Below, in pieces: positions 56,517 through 64,000 of a stretch of 64,000 bases of DNA. The notes beneath the pieces were generated by a model. That model did no database searches, was not told the origin of the DNA, and saw only the letters and a program-made list of their open reading frames with translations. Every line of letters starts with the position of its first letter. Position 1 is the first letter of the stretch. The translations under genes were made by a program, and so were the position numbers. Origin of the DNA: Planctomycetota bacterium (GTDB lineage Bacteria; Planctomycetota; UBA8742; UBA2392); assembly GCA_015075515.1 (NCBI GenBank), contig JABTUE010000004.1, positions 124,001-188,000 on the forward strand, given 5' to 3'.

Positions 56517-57658
56517 GGGTTGTTGGATTGTCGCAGCTGGCTGAGTTCGCGCAGCAGGCGGTGCTGCATGTAGCCGAAGTTGAGCGCGGGCATTTTCAGG
56601 GCGCGCGCGGGTTTTTCGAGCCTGTCAACCTGCTGCCAGTCCGGGTGGGCGATCTTGTTCCACGCGATGCTGTCCACGGTCAGGGCGACGCGGTCGTGGC
56701 GCGACGAAATCACAATCTGCGCGGCAAACGGCTGTTCGTCTTCTTTCTTTTCGCTGTCGCGCGGCAGGGCGCGGCAGTGCCAGGCGATTTCGGCGCCGTC
56801 CAGCGGCAGGTCGCTTTTCCAGGCAGACTTGGGGGCAAGCACGACGATCCGGCCGTGCTTGATCGTGACGCGCCCGCTGCGGTTGGTGCGGAAGTTCCAG
56901 GCGTCAATGCGAATGGCAACCAGAATGCCGCCGACCAGGCCGGAGACCACGGCAACAATCTTGCCCAGCACCTCAAGAAACCCGTCTTCCAGGGCGCCCC
57001 AGCCGGTTCTGGTGGCAAGCCAGGCGCGCGAGTAGTCGTCAAAAACCCAGCAGCCGGCAATCAGCACCGCGGTGATGGCAAGCATCGGCAGACAGCCGGT
57101 GAGAAAGGGCAGCTCGCCGGCGAAGTCGTCCTTACGGCTTTCCTCGTGCTGGGCGTCGTTGTTCGGCCGGACCGGCGGCAGCGATTGTTGCGCGTCAGCA
57201 GGCAGTGGCTGGGGTGGTGCCTGGTCCAAAGGTGCCGGTTCCGGTGGGGGAGGCGGCGAAGGCGGCAAGACCGGTGGTGCAGCCGGCACAGGGGCCGGCG
57301 GCACCTCGGCGGCTGCCGCGAGTGGCGTCGTCGCGGCCGGCAGCGCCGCCAGAAGCCGCTGGATATCAGCCCGTTCAAATGGGCTGATGCGCAGACGGGC
57401 CGGTTCGCCGCCCGCAGGCTGGATCACCAGCACACCGGAAAAGTCGTCGCCCTCCAGGCGCGGGGCAAACGCCGGGTCCAGCGCCAGCGGCTCGTACCCG
57501 CCGATCAGCGACTGGCGCACAAAGGCATGCAGTTGTCCCTGCGCCAGCACCAGCCGCGTTTCGCCCACGGGGCTGGCCGGACTGCACGAAAGCCCGGCCT
57601 GTGCCTGCACGGCGGCGCCGGGCGGCAACAGGCGGCGGATTTCGTCGGGCAAATTCAT
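56513..57658 (-). CDS. Hypothetical membrane protein with Pro-rich linker
   Basis: 381 aa. A ~110-residue N-terminal domain (IRRLLPPGAAVQAQAGLSC, LVLAQGQLHAFVRQSLIGGYEPLAL, FSGVLVIQPAGG), a Pro/Ala linker (~115-175), two membrane helices (FLTGCLPMLAITAVLIAGCWVF; IVAVVSGLVGGILVAI) and a C-terminal soluble domain (GRIVVLAPKSAWKSDLPLDGAEIAWHCR). The two soluble parts look like small beta-rich domains of PH type, but this is only a resemblance. Translationally coupled to the TPR gene downstream. Confidence 0.6.
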   Translation of the reverse strand: MNLPDEIRRLLPPGAAVQAQAGLSCSPASPVGETRLVLAQGQLHAFVRQSLIGGYEPLALDPAFAPRLEGDDFSGVLVIQPAGGEPARLRISPFERADIQRLLAALPAATTPLAAAAEVPPAPVPAAPPVLPPSPPPPPEPAPLDQAPPQPLPADAQQSLPPVRPNNDAQHEESRKDDFAGELPFLTGCLPMLAITAVLIAGCWVFDDYSRAWLATRTGWGALEDGFLEVLGKIVAVVSGLVGGILVAIRIDAWNFRTNRSGRVTIKHGRIVVLAPKSAWKSDLPLDGAEIAWHCRALPRDSEKKEDEQPFAAQIVISSRHDRVALTVDSIAWNKIAHPDWQQVDRLEKPARALKMPALNFGYMQHRLLRELSQLRQSNNP

Positions 57659-57703
57659 CCCGCCAGAATACGCCCCTGCCGTGCGTGGCAACAGAGTGCC
57701 CCG

Positions 57704-58429
57704 CTAAGCTTGCGCCGGCAGGGCGCTCTGGCGGGCCGCGTCGGTCAGCGAGATGCCCTGGGGGTCCTGGGTGTGAATGTGAATGCCGGGCAGCTTCGCC
57801 GCCTGTTCCAGCAGTTGCGGCAGGTTCCTGCCCGGCAGGGCTGTCGCGAGTTCGTGAAAACCGACCTTGCGCGGCCGGGCCAGCAGTTGCTCGACCAGCG
57901 CGGCCAGGTCGGTTGTGTCCAGCCTGTCCAGTGCCCGCGCCGTTGCAAAATCGCGCCAGGCCGCATCAAAGGCCGCTGCTGCATAGAAGTAGACGCTGCC
58001 CGTGGCGCGCAGAAACGAAAAGCCGTGGTCCTGGCCGAATGCTTCGGGGTCATCCACGGCCCGGGGCGGGGCCACGGCCACGATCTCATTGTTGTCCGGC
58101 GCGTGCTCAAAGCGATAGCCCGGCCGACCTTTGCGCCGCGCCAGCGGATACAACACGAACTGGGGCACCAGCCACAGTGCCCCGAACACCCAGGGCGAGA
58201 AAGGAAAGCCTACGCCGATAAAGCCCAGAATCACATACGGAATGCCGTACAGCCCCGTCATCGCGACATACCAGGCGGCGGTGGCACCCAGTCCGACAAG
58301 CAACTGCCACGCCGCCGTGCCGCGCAAGTCCGCGCGCAGGTCAGCCAGTGCGGCCTGAACCCACGTTTTGGCAGGGCCGGAATGATCCGGCGCCGTCGGA
58401 GTAATCGGGTTGCTGGCATACCCGGACAT
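57704..58429 (-). CDS. Hypothetical membrane protein
   Basis: 241 aa: two membrane helices in the first half (WQLLVGLGATAAWYVAMTGLY; IPYVILGFIGVGFPFSPWVFGALWLVPQFVLYPLA) and a cytoplasmic C-terminal half of helices and short strands (FSFLRATGSVYFYAAAAFDAAWRDFA, VGFHELATALPGRNLPQLL). I do not recognise a family. It precedes the 56513-57658 gene by 45 bases on the same strand, so they may form an operon. Confidence 0.6.
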   Translation of the reverse strand: MSGYASNPITPTAPDHSGPAKTWVQAALADLRADLRGTAAWQLLVGLGATAAWYVAMTGLYGIPYVILGFIGVGFPFSPWVFGALWLVPQFVLYPLARRKGRPGYRFEHAPDNNEIVAVAPPRAVDDPEAFGQDHGFSFLRATGSVYFYAAAAFDAAWRDFATARALDRLDTTDLAALVEQLLARPRKVGFHELATALPGRNLPQLLEQAAKLPGIHIHTQDPQGISLTDAARQSALPAQA

Positions 58430-58695
58430 ACTGTTAACGGTAGGCTGTCACGCGCCAACGACCAAGGAGTTCGTGATTCCCGAGTGCACCCCGGCGCACA
58501 ATGACATCGGCGCCCGCGCCCCGGCCTGGCGCCATGACACCCGCATGACAAATGGGTCGCCGGAAACCCGAATTCCGGTTGTAAGTCCATGCCCCACAAG
58601 GCCACTCAAGTTCGGGCAGCCGTTTTCTAGAGAAATTAGTCAGGTTTGGGCGTATTCTGGAACGCGCCAACCCGTTTCCTTACGCGGAGAACCGC

Positions 58696-60222
58696 ATGTA
58701 CAAAGCGTTGACGCTGTCTGCTCTGGGTCTGTCGCTGCTGGTCGGTCTTGCCACGAACCCGGTGGCCCAGGACAAACCCGACGATGAACGCAAAAAAGTG
58801 TTCGGCAAGACCTTCGAGGAGAAGGTCGAAGACGCCGTTGATTCCGGCTGTGACTGGCTGAAGAAACAGCAGGGCATTGAAAAGGGCGAAGACCCGGCGG
58901 TGTTCGGCCAGTTCCCGCCCAACCCGCCGCTGTACGGCGCCGGTGAGCCGCACCGCTATCGCTTTGCGCGCACGGCGTTTCCGGTTCAGGCGCTGTGCAA
59001 GTCCGGCGTGTTCGCCGACGACCCGGCCGTGGTCAAGGCCATGGACTACATCCGCAAGAACTACAAGGAAAACGGCGTGCTGCGCAGCGAGGCCGGCTTT
59101 GTGCCCAGCACGACCTACGAAGACGCGACGGTGTTGAACGCGATTGAGGCCTATTACGTCAGCCTGATGGAGGCCAAAGAGCGCGGGCTGGAAAACCCCA
59201 AGAAGCGCGTGATGGAAGACGAGAACGGCAAGAAGGTGCCGATCAAGCGCTGGGGCACGGAAGAAAAGGGTGCCAAGAAGGCCAAAGAAAAGAAGAAGCA
59301 GCCGATTGTGCTGAGCGCCCAGGACAAGAAAGTTGCCGAACTGGCGGTCAAGGCGCTGATCCACCGTTACCGCAAGGCCTACGGCGGCGGCGGCTGGCGC
59401 TATGCTCCGTCGGGCCAGGGCGAAAACGACCCGATCATTGAATGCTCGGCCACGCAGTACGCGCTGATGGGCTTTCTGTGCGCCACGCGCATGGGCATCA
59501 GCTATGACCGTTCGTTCCTGATGGACGTGTACCACTTCTACCGCACCCAGCAGGACAAGGACGGCCCCGAAGTCGTGCGCAAGGAAAAGGACGCCGAAGG
59601 CAAGGACATTGACAAGCCCGAAGACGACCCGGGCAAGAAGAAGGACCCCAACCGCTCCACCCGCGCCTACACGCCGGGCAAGAAAGACAAGGCCCGCGGC
59701 TGGGCCTACGCCCGCGAAAGCAAGCACGGCAGCCCGCAGCAGATCCAGGCCGACACCAACGCCTACGGCAGCATGACCGCCGCCGGCGTGTGCGCGCTGA
59801 TCATGCTGCGCGAAGAACTCGAAAACGACCCGAAGATGATGCCGCGCTGGAAGCCCGTGGCCGACCAGTGCCAGCAGATGCTGAACGACGGCATGGCCTG
59901 GATGGTGGTGAACTGGACAATGAAAGAAAACCCGCGCCGCCAGATGTACCGGTACTACTACTACCTGTACATGGTGGAACGTATCGGGATGCTGGGCGGC
60001 ATTGACTGGATCGGCAAGCACGACTGGTACATGCAGGGCGCTGAAATCCTGCTGGACCAGCAGACCAAGGGCGGCGCCAGCGACGGCATGTGGGACATCC
60101 AGAACGAGATTGACCCGTCGGATATCTACAACACCTGCTATGCCCTGCTGTTCCTCAAGCGCGGCACCACGGGCATCAACCGTCCCAAGCCGGTGTTCAC
60201 CGGCGGCGACGGCGAAGACTAA
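58696..60222 (+). CDS. Secreted prenyltransferase/squalene-cyclase-like toroid protein
   Basis: 508 aa with a signal peptide (MYKALTLSALGLSLLVGLATNPVAQ). Repeats of the alpha/alpha toroid type: VEDAVDSGCDWLKKQQ, VVKAMDYIRKNYKENGVLRSE, YGGGGWRYAPSGQ. They are interrupted by two Lys/Glu/Asp-rich insertions (EEKGAKKAKEKKKQP; GKDIDKPEDDPGKKKDPN). The cyclase acid motif DxDD is absent, so a binding role is more likely. Related in fold to 28818-31097. The 266 bases upstream hold no supported gene; TATTCT at 58653 is a possible -10. Confidence 0.75.
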   Translation: MYKALTLSALGLSLLVGLATNPVAQDKPDDERKKVFGKTFEEKVEDAVDSGCDWLKKQQGIEKGEDPAVFGQFPPNPPLYGAGEPHRYRFARTAFPVQALCKSGVFADDPAVVKAMDYIRKNYKENGVLRSEAGFVPSTTYEDATVLNAIEAYYVSLMEAKERGLENPKKRVMEDENGKKVPIKRWGTEEKGAKKAKEKKKQPIVLSAQDKKVAELAVKALIHRYRKAYGGGGWRYAPSGQGENDPIIECSATQYALMGFLCATRMGISYDRSFLMDVYHFYRTQQDKDGPEVVRKEKDAEGKDIDKPEDDPGKKKDPNRSTRAYTPGKKDKARGWAYARESKHGSPQQIQADTNAYGSMTAAGVCALIMLREELENDPKMMPRWKPVADQCQQMLNDGMAWMVVNWTMKENPRRQMYRYYYYLYMVERIGMLGGIDWIGKHDWYMQGAEILLDQQTKGGASDGMWDIQNEIDPSDIYNTCYALLFLKRGTTGINRPKPVFTGGDGED

Positions 60223-60237
60223 CCCGCCGCAAAAGCA

Positions 60238-60265
60238 AACCGGGCCGCGCGAGCGGCCCGGTTTT
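60238..60265. terminator. Bidirectional terminator between convergent genes
   Basis: An 11-bp stem (AACCGGGCCGC / GCGGCCCGGTT) with a GCGA loop, followed by TT and CATTTT on the plus strand and by TTGCTTTTGC on the minus strand. Confidence 0.88.
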
Positions 60266-60276
60266 CATTTTCGTGC

Positions 60277-61389
60277 CTACTTGCCCTTGCCCAGAAAGTC
60301 GCGGATCGAATCCATGATTCCGTCGGCGCTGGAGATGTCGCTGGTAATCACGCGCTCGTCGTCGCCGTAGTGACCGTCAAGGTCCTCCTTGAACTTGCCG
60401 CTGCCGTAGGCCGACCGCACCTGGCCGTAACAGAACACGTTGGCGTTGGGCAGGATTTCTTCGTCCAGAATCTTGAAACACAGGCTGGTGTCGTCGGCGC
60501 CCCAGTTGTCGCCGTCGGAAAAATGAAACGGGTAGATGTTCCATTCGGCGGGGTTGTAGCGCTCCTTGATGATGCGCGAACACAGGCTGTAGGCGCTGCT
60601 GATCTTCGTGCCGCCGCTTTCGCGCAGGTGATAGAACGTGTGTTCGTCCACTTCCTTGGCCTCGGCGTCGTGGACGATGTAGACGCTCTGGATGTTTTTG
60701 TACTGGCTGCGCAGCCAGGTATCGAGCCAGAAGGCCTCAATGCGCACGATCTCTTTCTGTTCTTCGCCCATGCTGCCGGAAACGTCCATCATGTACATCA
60801 GCACGGCGCTGTTTTCGGGGATCGGTTTGACCTCCCAGCTCCGGTACCGGCGGTCTTCGCGCTCGGGGATGATCACCGGGTTCAGCGGGTCGTAAGTCCC
60901 GCTGGCCACCTGGCGCAGCAGCGCGGCCTTGAACGTGCGCCGGAAGTGCCGCAGCGATTCCGGCCCGACACTGCGGATGCCGATGTAGCGCGACTTTTCG
61001 GTCTGGACCACGTTTTTGCCCTTGGGCTGGATGCGCGGCAGGGCCAGTTCCTCGCCCAAAATTTCGGCCAGTTCCTTCAGGCTGACTTCGACCTCAAGAA
61101 TGTGGTCGCCGGGCTTGTCGCCGGCCTTGGCGCCCTGGCCGGCCTCGTCGCCGTCGCCGCCCAGGCTCTGGCCGATTTCGCCGTCGCCCTGGCCCACGCC
61201 GCCGGTCTGTTTCTGGCCGAACTTGAAGCGCGGGATGTCAATCTGGGGCAGGGGAATGCTGACGGCGTCTTTGCCCTTGCGGCCGACCAGTTCGCCGTTG
61301 GTCAGAAAGCGGCGCAGCTCTTTGCGGATGCGTCCGCGCACGATGTCGCGGAACCTGGCGTGATCACCCTCTATCTTGTGCATTGCCAT
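60277..61389 (-). CDS. DUF444 (YeaH/YhbH) protein, partner of PrkA
   Basis: 370 aa. [41 protein letters not shown], then a VWA-like core with [33 protein letters not shown], and [10 protein letters not shown] are diagnostic of the YeaH/YhbH family, almost always found with PrkA. The role is in stress or stationary-phase signalling, mechanism unclear. Three ATGs are close together (61398, 61389, 61383). TAGAAT ends 7 bases before the one at 61389, which would make that message leaderless; no Shine-Dalgarno is seen. Fourth gene downstream of prkA. Confidence 0.88.
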   Translation of the reverse strand: MAMHKIEGDHARFRDIVRGRIRKELRRFLTNGELVGRKGKDAVSIPLPQIDIPRFKFGQKQTGGVGQGDGEIGQSLGGDGDEAGQGAKAGDKPGDHILEVEVSLKELAEILGEELALPRIQPKGKNVVQTEKSRYIGIRSVGPESLRHFRRTFKAALLRQVASGTYDPLNPVIIPEREDRRYRSWEVKPIPENSAVLMYMMDVSGSMGEEQKEIVRIEAFWLDTWLRSQYKNIQSVYIVHDAEAKEVDEHTFYHLRESGGTKISSAYSLCSRIIKERYNPAEWNIYPFHFSDGDNWGADDTSLCFKILDEEILPNANVFCYGQVRSAYGSGKFKEDLDGHYGDDERVITSDISSADGIMDSIRDFLGKGK

Positions 61390-61402
61390 GGGTGCCATTC
61401 TA

Positions 61403-62509
61403 TCACGCCAGCACGCGCTGTAATGCGTCCAGCACGCGGTCAGGGGCAATCGAACGCATCAGCACGCCGGTTTTGTCCTTGCGCCGGTCGTAATCGGGGG
61501 GCTTCAGCGCCATGTCGGCCTGCACAACCACGGCGCGGGGCTGCAGCGGATAGGGGCCGGTCCACTTCGGGTCGTCAGGGCCGAACAGCGCCACGGTGGG
61601 GACATCCAGCGCCAGCCCGGCGTGCATCAACCCGGTGTCGGGCGTGATGTGCGCCCGGCACAGCGCCAGCAGCGCCGCCGAGGCCATCAGCGGCAGCCGG
61701 CCCGGCAGCATCAGCGGCCGCACGGCGGCCCCAAGCCGCGTGCGGACCATTTCGCCGGCGATGGTGTCCGACGGCCCGCCGACAATCACCAGCGGATGAC
61801 CGCGCCGGTGCAGTTCAAGGCCCAGTTGCGCCCAGTGTTCGGGCGGCCAGCGCTTGCTGGCCAGCGACCCGCCCACGTTCAGCGCCACGGCCGTGCCGGG
61901 CTGCAGACCGCCTTCGGCCAGTGCTGCCTGGGCCCGCGCGCGGTCGGCGGGGGCGGGGTACAGTTCCATGTGCCAGTGCGTGCCGGCGGCGCCCACGGCG
62001 CGGGTCAGGGCCAGGCGCGCGTCCAGTGTGTGCGCGCCGCCGGCGCGGTCGGCCGGCGGCAGCTTGACCGAATAGAGGTCCGAAAAGGTGTGGCTGGCAT
62101 AGCCCACCAGGGCGCCGGGCTTTGCGCGCGCCACCATCGGCACCACGTCGGGGTCGTTGGCGTGCTGGATGACGGCGACATCAAAGGGCGGGTCGGCCAG
62201 CGCGCGCGTGGTGGCCAGAACCTTTTTGAACTTGCCGGGGTAGGCGATGATCTGGTTCAGGCGCGGGTTGTCGCGCACAAGCTCGACGCGGCGGCGATCC
62301 ACAAAGGCCGCAAGGAAGGCGTCGGGAAACGATTGGCGCAGGTCGGCAATCGGCGCGGTGCAGAACAGCGTGTCGCCGATGCCGGTGGTGTTGACAACCA
62401 GGATGCGGGCGCGGGTGTCGCGCGCCAGCGGCTGAAACGGGGGCGGCGGGCTGGCTCTGGCGCGACGCCGGGCCCAGGCAAGGGCGATGCGCGTCGTCAG
62501 GCGGGGCAC
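61403..62509 (-). CDS. Glycosyltransferase family 9 (heptosyltransferase-like)
   Basis: 368 aa. [60 protein letters not shown], and [33 protein letters not shown] are the GT9 pattern of ADP-heptose:LPS transferases. It suggests an outer-membrane glycolipid or similar surface glycan, although the sugar cannot be read from sequence. The N-terminus has an Arg-rich start. Its insertion between the PrkA-associated genes is unusual. Confidence 0.88.
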   Translation of the reverse strand: MPRLTTRIALAWARRRARASPPPPFQPLARDTRARILVVNTTGIGDTLFCTAPIADLRQSFPDAFLAAFVDRRRVELVRDNPRLNQIIAYPGKFKKVLATTRALADPPFDVAVIQHANDPDVVPMVARAKPGALVGYASHTFSDLYSVKLPPADRAGGAHTLDARLALTRAVGAAGTHWHMELYPAPADRARAQAALAEGGLQPGTAVALNVGGSLASKRWPPEHWAQLGLELHRRGHPLVIVGGPSDTIAGEMVRTRLGAAVRPLMLPGRLPLMASAALLALCRAHITPDTGLMHAGLALDVPTVALFGPDDPKWTGPYPLQPRAVVVQADMALKPPDYDRRKDKTGVLMRSIAPDRVLDALQRVLA

Positions 62510-62518
62510 GGGGCCTCC

Positions 62519-63184
62519 TTAGAGCCACGAATACTTGCACTTGGTGCAGAACGGCGCGGCAAAGCGCACATAGGTTCCGCAGCGCGGACACTGCTTGCTG
62601 TCGCGGGAAAAGGCGCCGGAAGTCGCCTGCAGAAGCTGGCTTTGCGGCCACTTCTTGACGGCCTTCTGCAGCATGCCCGCGGCCTTCTGGTAGTCTTCCT
62701 GAAGCATGAACAGCTCGACCTTGTCGTTGACGGCTTCGGTGTCGTTGGGGTCAAGCCGCAGCATCATGTCCAGAAACTTGTGGGCCTTGGCGAAGTTGCG
62801 CTCGGACTTGGCGATAATCGAATGCGCCCGGATCAGCAGGCGGTTGGCCGGGCGCTTTTTGGCCGCGGCATCCAGGATGGCCTTGCCGCGCTGGCGCAGT
62901 TCGGTTTCCATCATCGGGCCGGCGCTGGCCCAGACGGTCATGCCAAGCCCCCAGACCACGGTGCCGGGCTCGTCGCTGTAGGCGGCGTTGATGAAGGTTT
63001 CGGCGAACTCGTTCTGGCCGTCCACGATCTCGCGCATGGCCTGTTCGACCTTGATCTTGGCCAGATCCATTTTGGCGGGGTCGGGCCGGTCGTTGCTGGC
63101 CGGCAGTGACATGACGTATCGCCGGCCCAGACGGGCGAAATATTCAAGATAGCGGACATCAAAGGCTTCGGCGGCTTCGAACAT
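62519..63184 (-). CDS. TPR-like protein with C-terminal zinc ribbon
   Basis: 221 aa. Helical repeats (ANRLLIRAHSIIAKSERNFAKAHKFLDMMLRLDPNDTEAVNDKVELFMLQEDYQKAAGML) precede a CPRCG...FCTKC zinc knuckle pair at the extreme C-terminus. No signal peptide. It lies between prkA and the GT9 gene on the same strand, 69 bases after prkA. Function unknown; it may be an adaptor. Confidence 0.7.
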   Translation of the reverse strand: MFEAAEAFDVRYLEYFARLGRRYVMSLPASNDRPDPAKMDLAKIKVEQAMREIVDGQNEFAETFINAAYSDEPGTVVWGLGMTVWASAGPMMETELRQRGKAILDAAAKKRPANRLLIRAHSIIAKSERNFAKAHKFLDMMLRLDPNDTEAVNDKVELFMLQEDYQKAAGMLQKAVKKWPQSQLLQATSGAFSRDSKQCPRCGTYVRFAAPFCTKCKYSWL

Positions 63185-63253
63185 GGCGCTCTGGTTTCGG
63201 GTCTGTCTGCCGGCGCGGTTGTGTCAGGGCCGCGCCGGGGTGTCAACCGGCCG

Positions 63254-64000
63254 TCAGTCCTTGATATCGCCGCGCGCGAAGATGCTGGCCACAAAGTTCA
63301 GCAGGTCCGTCGCGCTGGTGTCGTTGTAGCCGTAGCGGTCAATCAGGCGCTGCTTGACCACGTCAATCTTGGCCTGGGTTTCCTTGTCCACCACGTTGCT
63401 GACCAGACTGGTCAGCTTGATGCTGTCTTTCTGGTCTTCAAACAGCTTGAGTTCCAGCGCGCGGTGCAGGCGCTCGTTGGTCTTGTAGTCGAACGTGCGG
63501 CCCTCCAGGGCCAGCGCGCCGATGTAATTCATGATCTCGCGCCGGAAGTCGTCCTTGCGGCTGTCCTGGATATCAATCTTTTCCTCGATGCTGCGCATGA
63601 AGCGCTCGTCGGCTTCCTCAAGCTCGCCGGTGTACTTGTTGCGCACGCGCTCGCGCTGGGTGTAGGCCTTGACGTGGTCAATGTAGTTGCTGCACAGCCG
63701 CGCGATTGCCTCTTCGTCGGCGGAGATCGCGCGCTGGACTTCGTTTTTGGCGATTTCCTCGTATTCCTGGCGCACCACGCCCAGCAGCTCCTTGTAGCGT
63801 TTCTTGGTTTCTTCGCTGCTGATCAGACTGTGGTGCTTGAGCCCTTCCTCAAGCTCGTTCATCACCATGAACGGGTTGACCGTGTCGGTGTTGGGGTAGT
63901 TGACGATCGCGTTGCTGATTTTGTCCTGAATGTAGCGCGGGCTGATGCCGTGCATGCCCTCGTGCTTGGCCTCGGCGCGCAGCTCGCGGATGTTGTCTTC
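63254..64000 (-). CDS. prkA: PrkA serine protein kinase, C-terminal part (5' end outside window)
   Basis: The frame enters from the right edge; the visible 248 residues are the C-terminus. [97 protein letters not shown] and [24 protein letters not shown] match the PrkA C-terminal domain. PrkA is an AAA+ ATPase/serine kinase. The N-terminal AAA+ part cannot be checked here. Confidence 0.92.
   Translation of the reverse strand, partial: EDNIRELRAEAKHEGMHGISPRYIQDKISNAIVNYPNTDTVNPFMVMNELEEGLKHHSLISSEETKKRYKELLGVVRQEYEEIAKNEVQRAISADEEAIARLCSNYIDHVKAYTQRERVRNKYTGELEEADERFMRSIEEKIDIQDSRKDDFRREIMNYIGALALEGRTFDYKTNERLHRALELKLFEDQKDSIKLTSLVSNVVDKETQAKIDVVKQRLIDRYGYNDTSATDLLNFVASIFARGDIKD

Noticed and set aside
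56402..58504. 700-codon open frame on the plus strand
   Set aside because: Mirror frame across three minus-strand genes; low-complexity Arg/Gln/Gly translation, no recognisable domain.

Overview
The window is about 64 kb of high-GC bacterial chromosome, densely coding, with genes on both strands in short operons and many 1-4 base overlaps. The best guess is Planctomycetota or a close relative. The reasons are a TPR protein fused to two RNA polymerase alpha-CTD-like domains, Hanks-type kinases with FHA proteins, several secreted HEAT / squalene-cyclase-like toroid / TPR proteins, a futalosine-pathway menaquinone gene (mqnD), an IspG isoprenoid gene and a PrkA-DUF444 pair. This assignment rests on gene content alone. 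There is no rRNA and no complete mobile element; one tRNA (Asp) is present. The window cuts a gene at each end: a GAF/HD-GYP protein on the left and prkA on the right.

Layout. 0-5 kb: HD-GYP, mqnD, then a translationally coupled run of NapF-like ferredoxin, cysteine desulfurase and aroA. 5-9.2 kb: four consecutive minus-strand secreted paralogues of an unrecognised domain family. 9.4-14.4 kb: FmdB-like protein, Asp-box lipoprotein, TPR/alpha-CTD protein, membrane kinase, receiver and TfoX-C protein. 14.4-16.6 kb: secreted TPR protein and pyrF, divergent from a shortened division/cell-wall cluster at 16.8-25.1 kb (mraZ, an 84-aa ORF, rsmH, ftsL-like, ftsI, murE, murF, mraY). MraZ-type boxes overlap a good promoter in front of it. 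25-36.6 kb: VWA/HEAT protein, crotonase, toroid/HEAT membrane protein, DUF1294, S41 protease, M1 aminopeptidase and uppP. 36.7-37.0 kb: tRNA-Asp followed by a hairpin-rich block in which the tRNA 3' end and terminator are duplicated. 37-51 kb: SPFH protein, PLP ammonia-lyase coupled to an extended truncated haemoglobin, a second kinase, a 61-aa protein, MCE and SRPBCC proteins, two FHA proteins, an ECF sigma factor, a PAS-GAF-GGDEF cyclase and a DsbD. 51-64 kb: ApgM-like protein, hpt, a VWVPGRYE-repeat protein, ispG, TPR and membrane proteins, a second toroid protein, and a prkA / Zn-ribbon TPR / GT9 / DUF444 run.

The most striking observation is the DsbD gene at 48210-51137 on the minus strand. 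Its thioredoxin-like domain carries an in-frame TGA exactly at the first cysteine of the CxxC site (read as UxxC). The downstream frame is intact, and a perfect 7-bp hairpin with a GGA loop begins 11 bases after the TGA, placed and shaped like a bacterial SECIS. This suggests a selenocysteine-containing DsbD with a triplicated N-terminal domain. Other points worth attention are the MraZ operator, the tRNA-end duplication, the TPR/alpha-CTD fusion, the secreted paralogue family, and a phosphoglycerate-mutase-like protein that appears to lack its nucleophile and part of its metal site.

Functional links: GGDEF and HD-GYP proteins point to cyclic-di-GMP signalling. Kinases, FHA proteins and PrkA point to protein phosphorylation. 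murE (DNPR motif), murF, mraY, ftsI and uppP indicate meso-diaminopimelate peptidoglycan synthesis.
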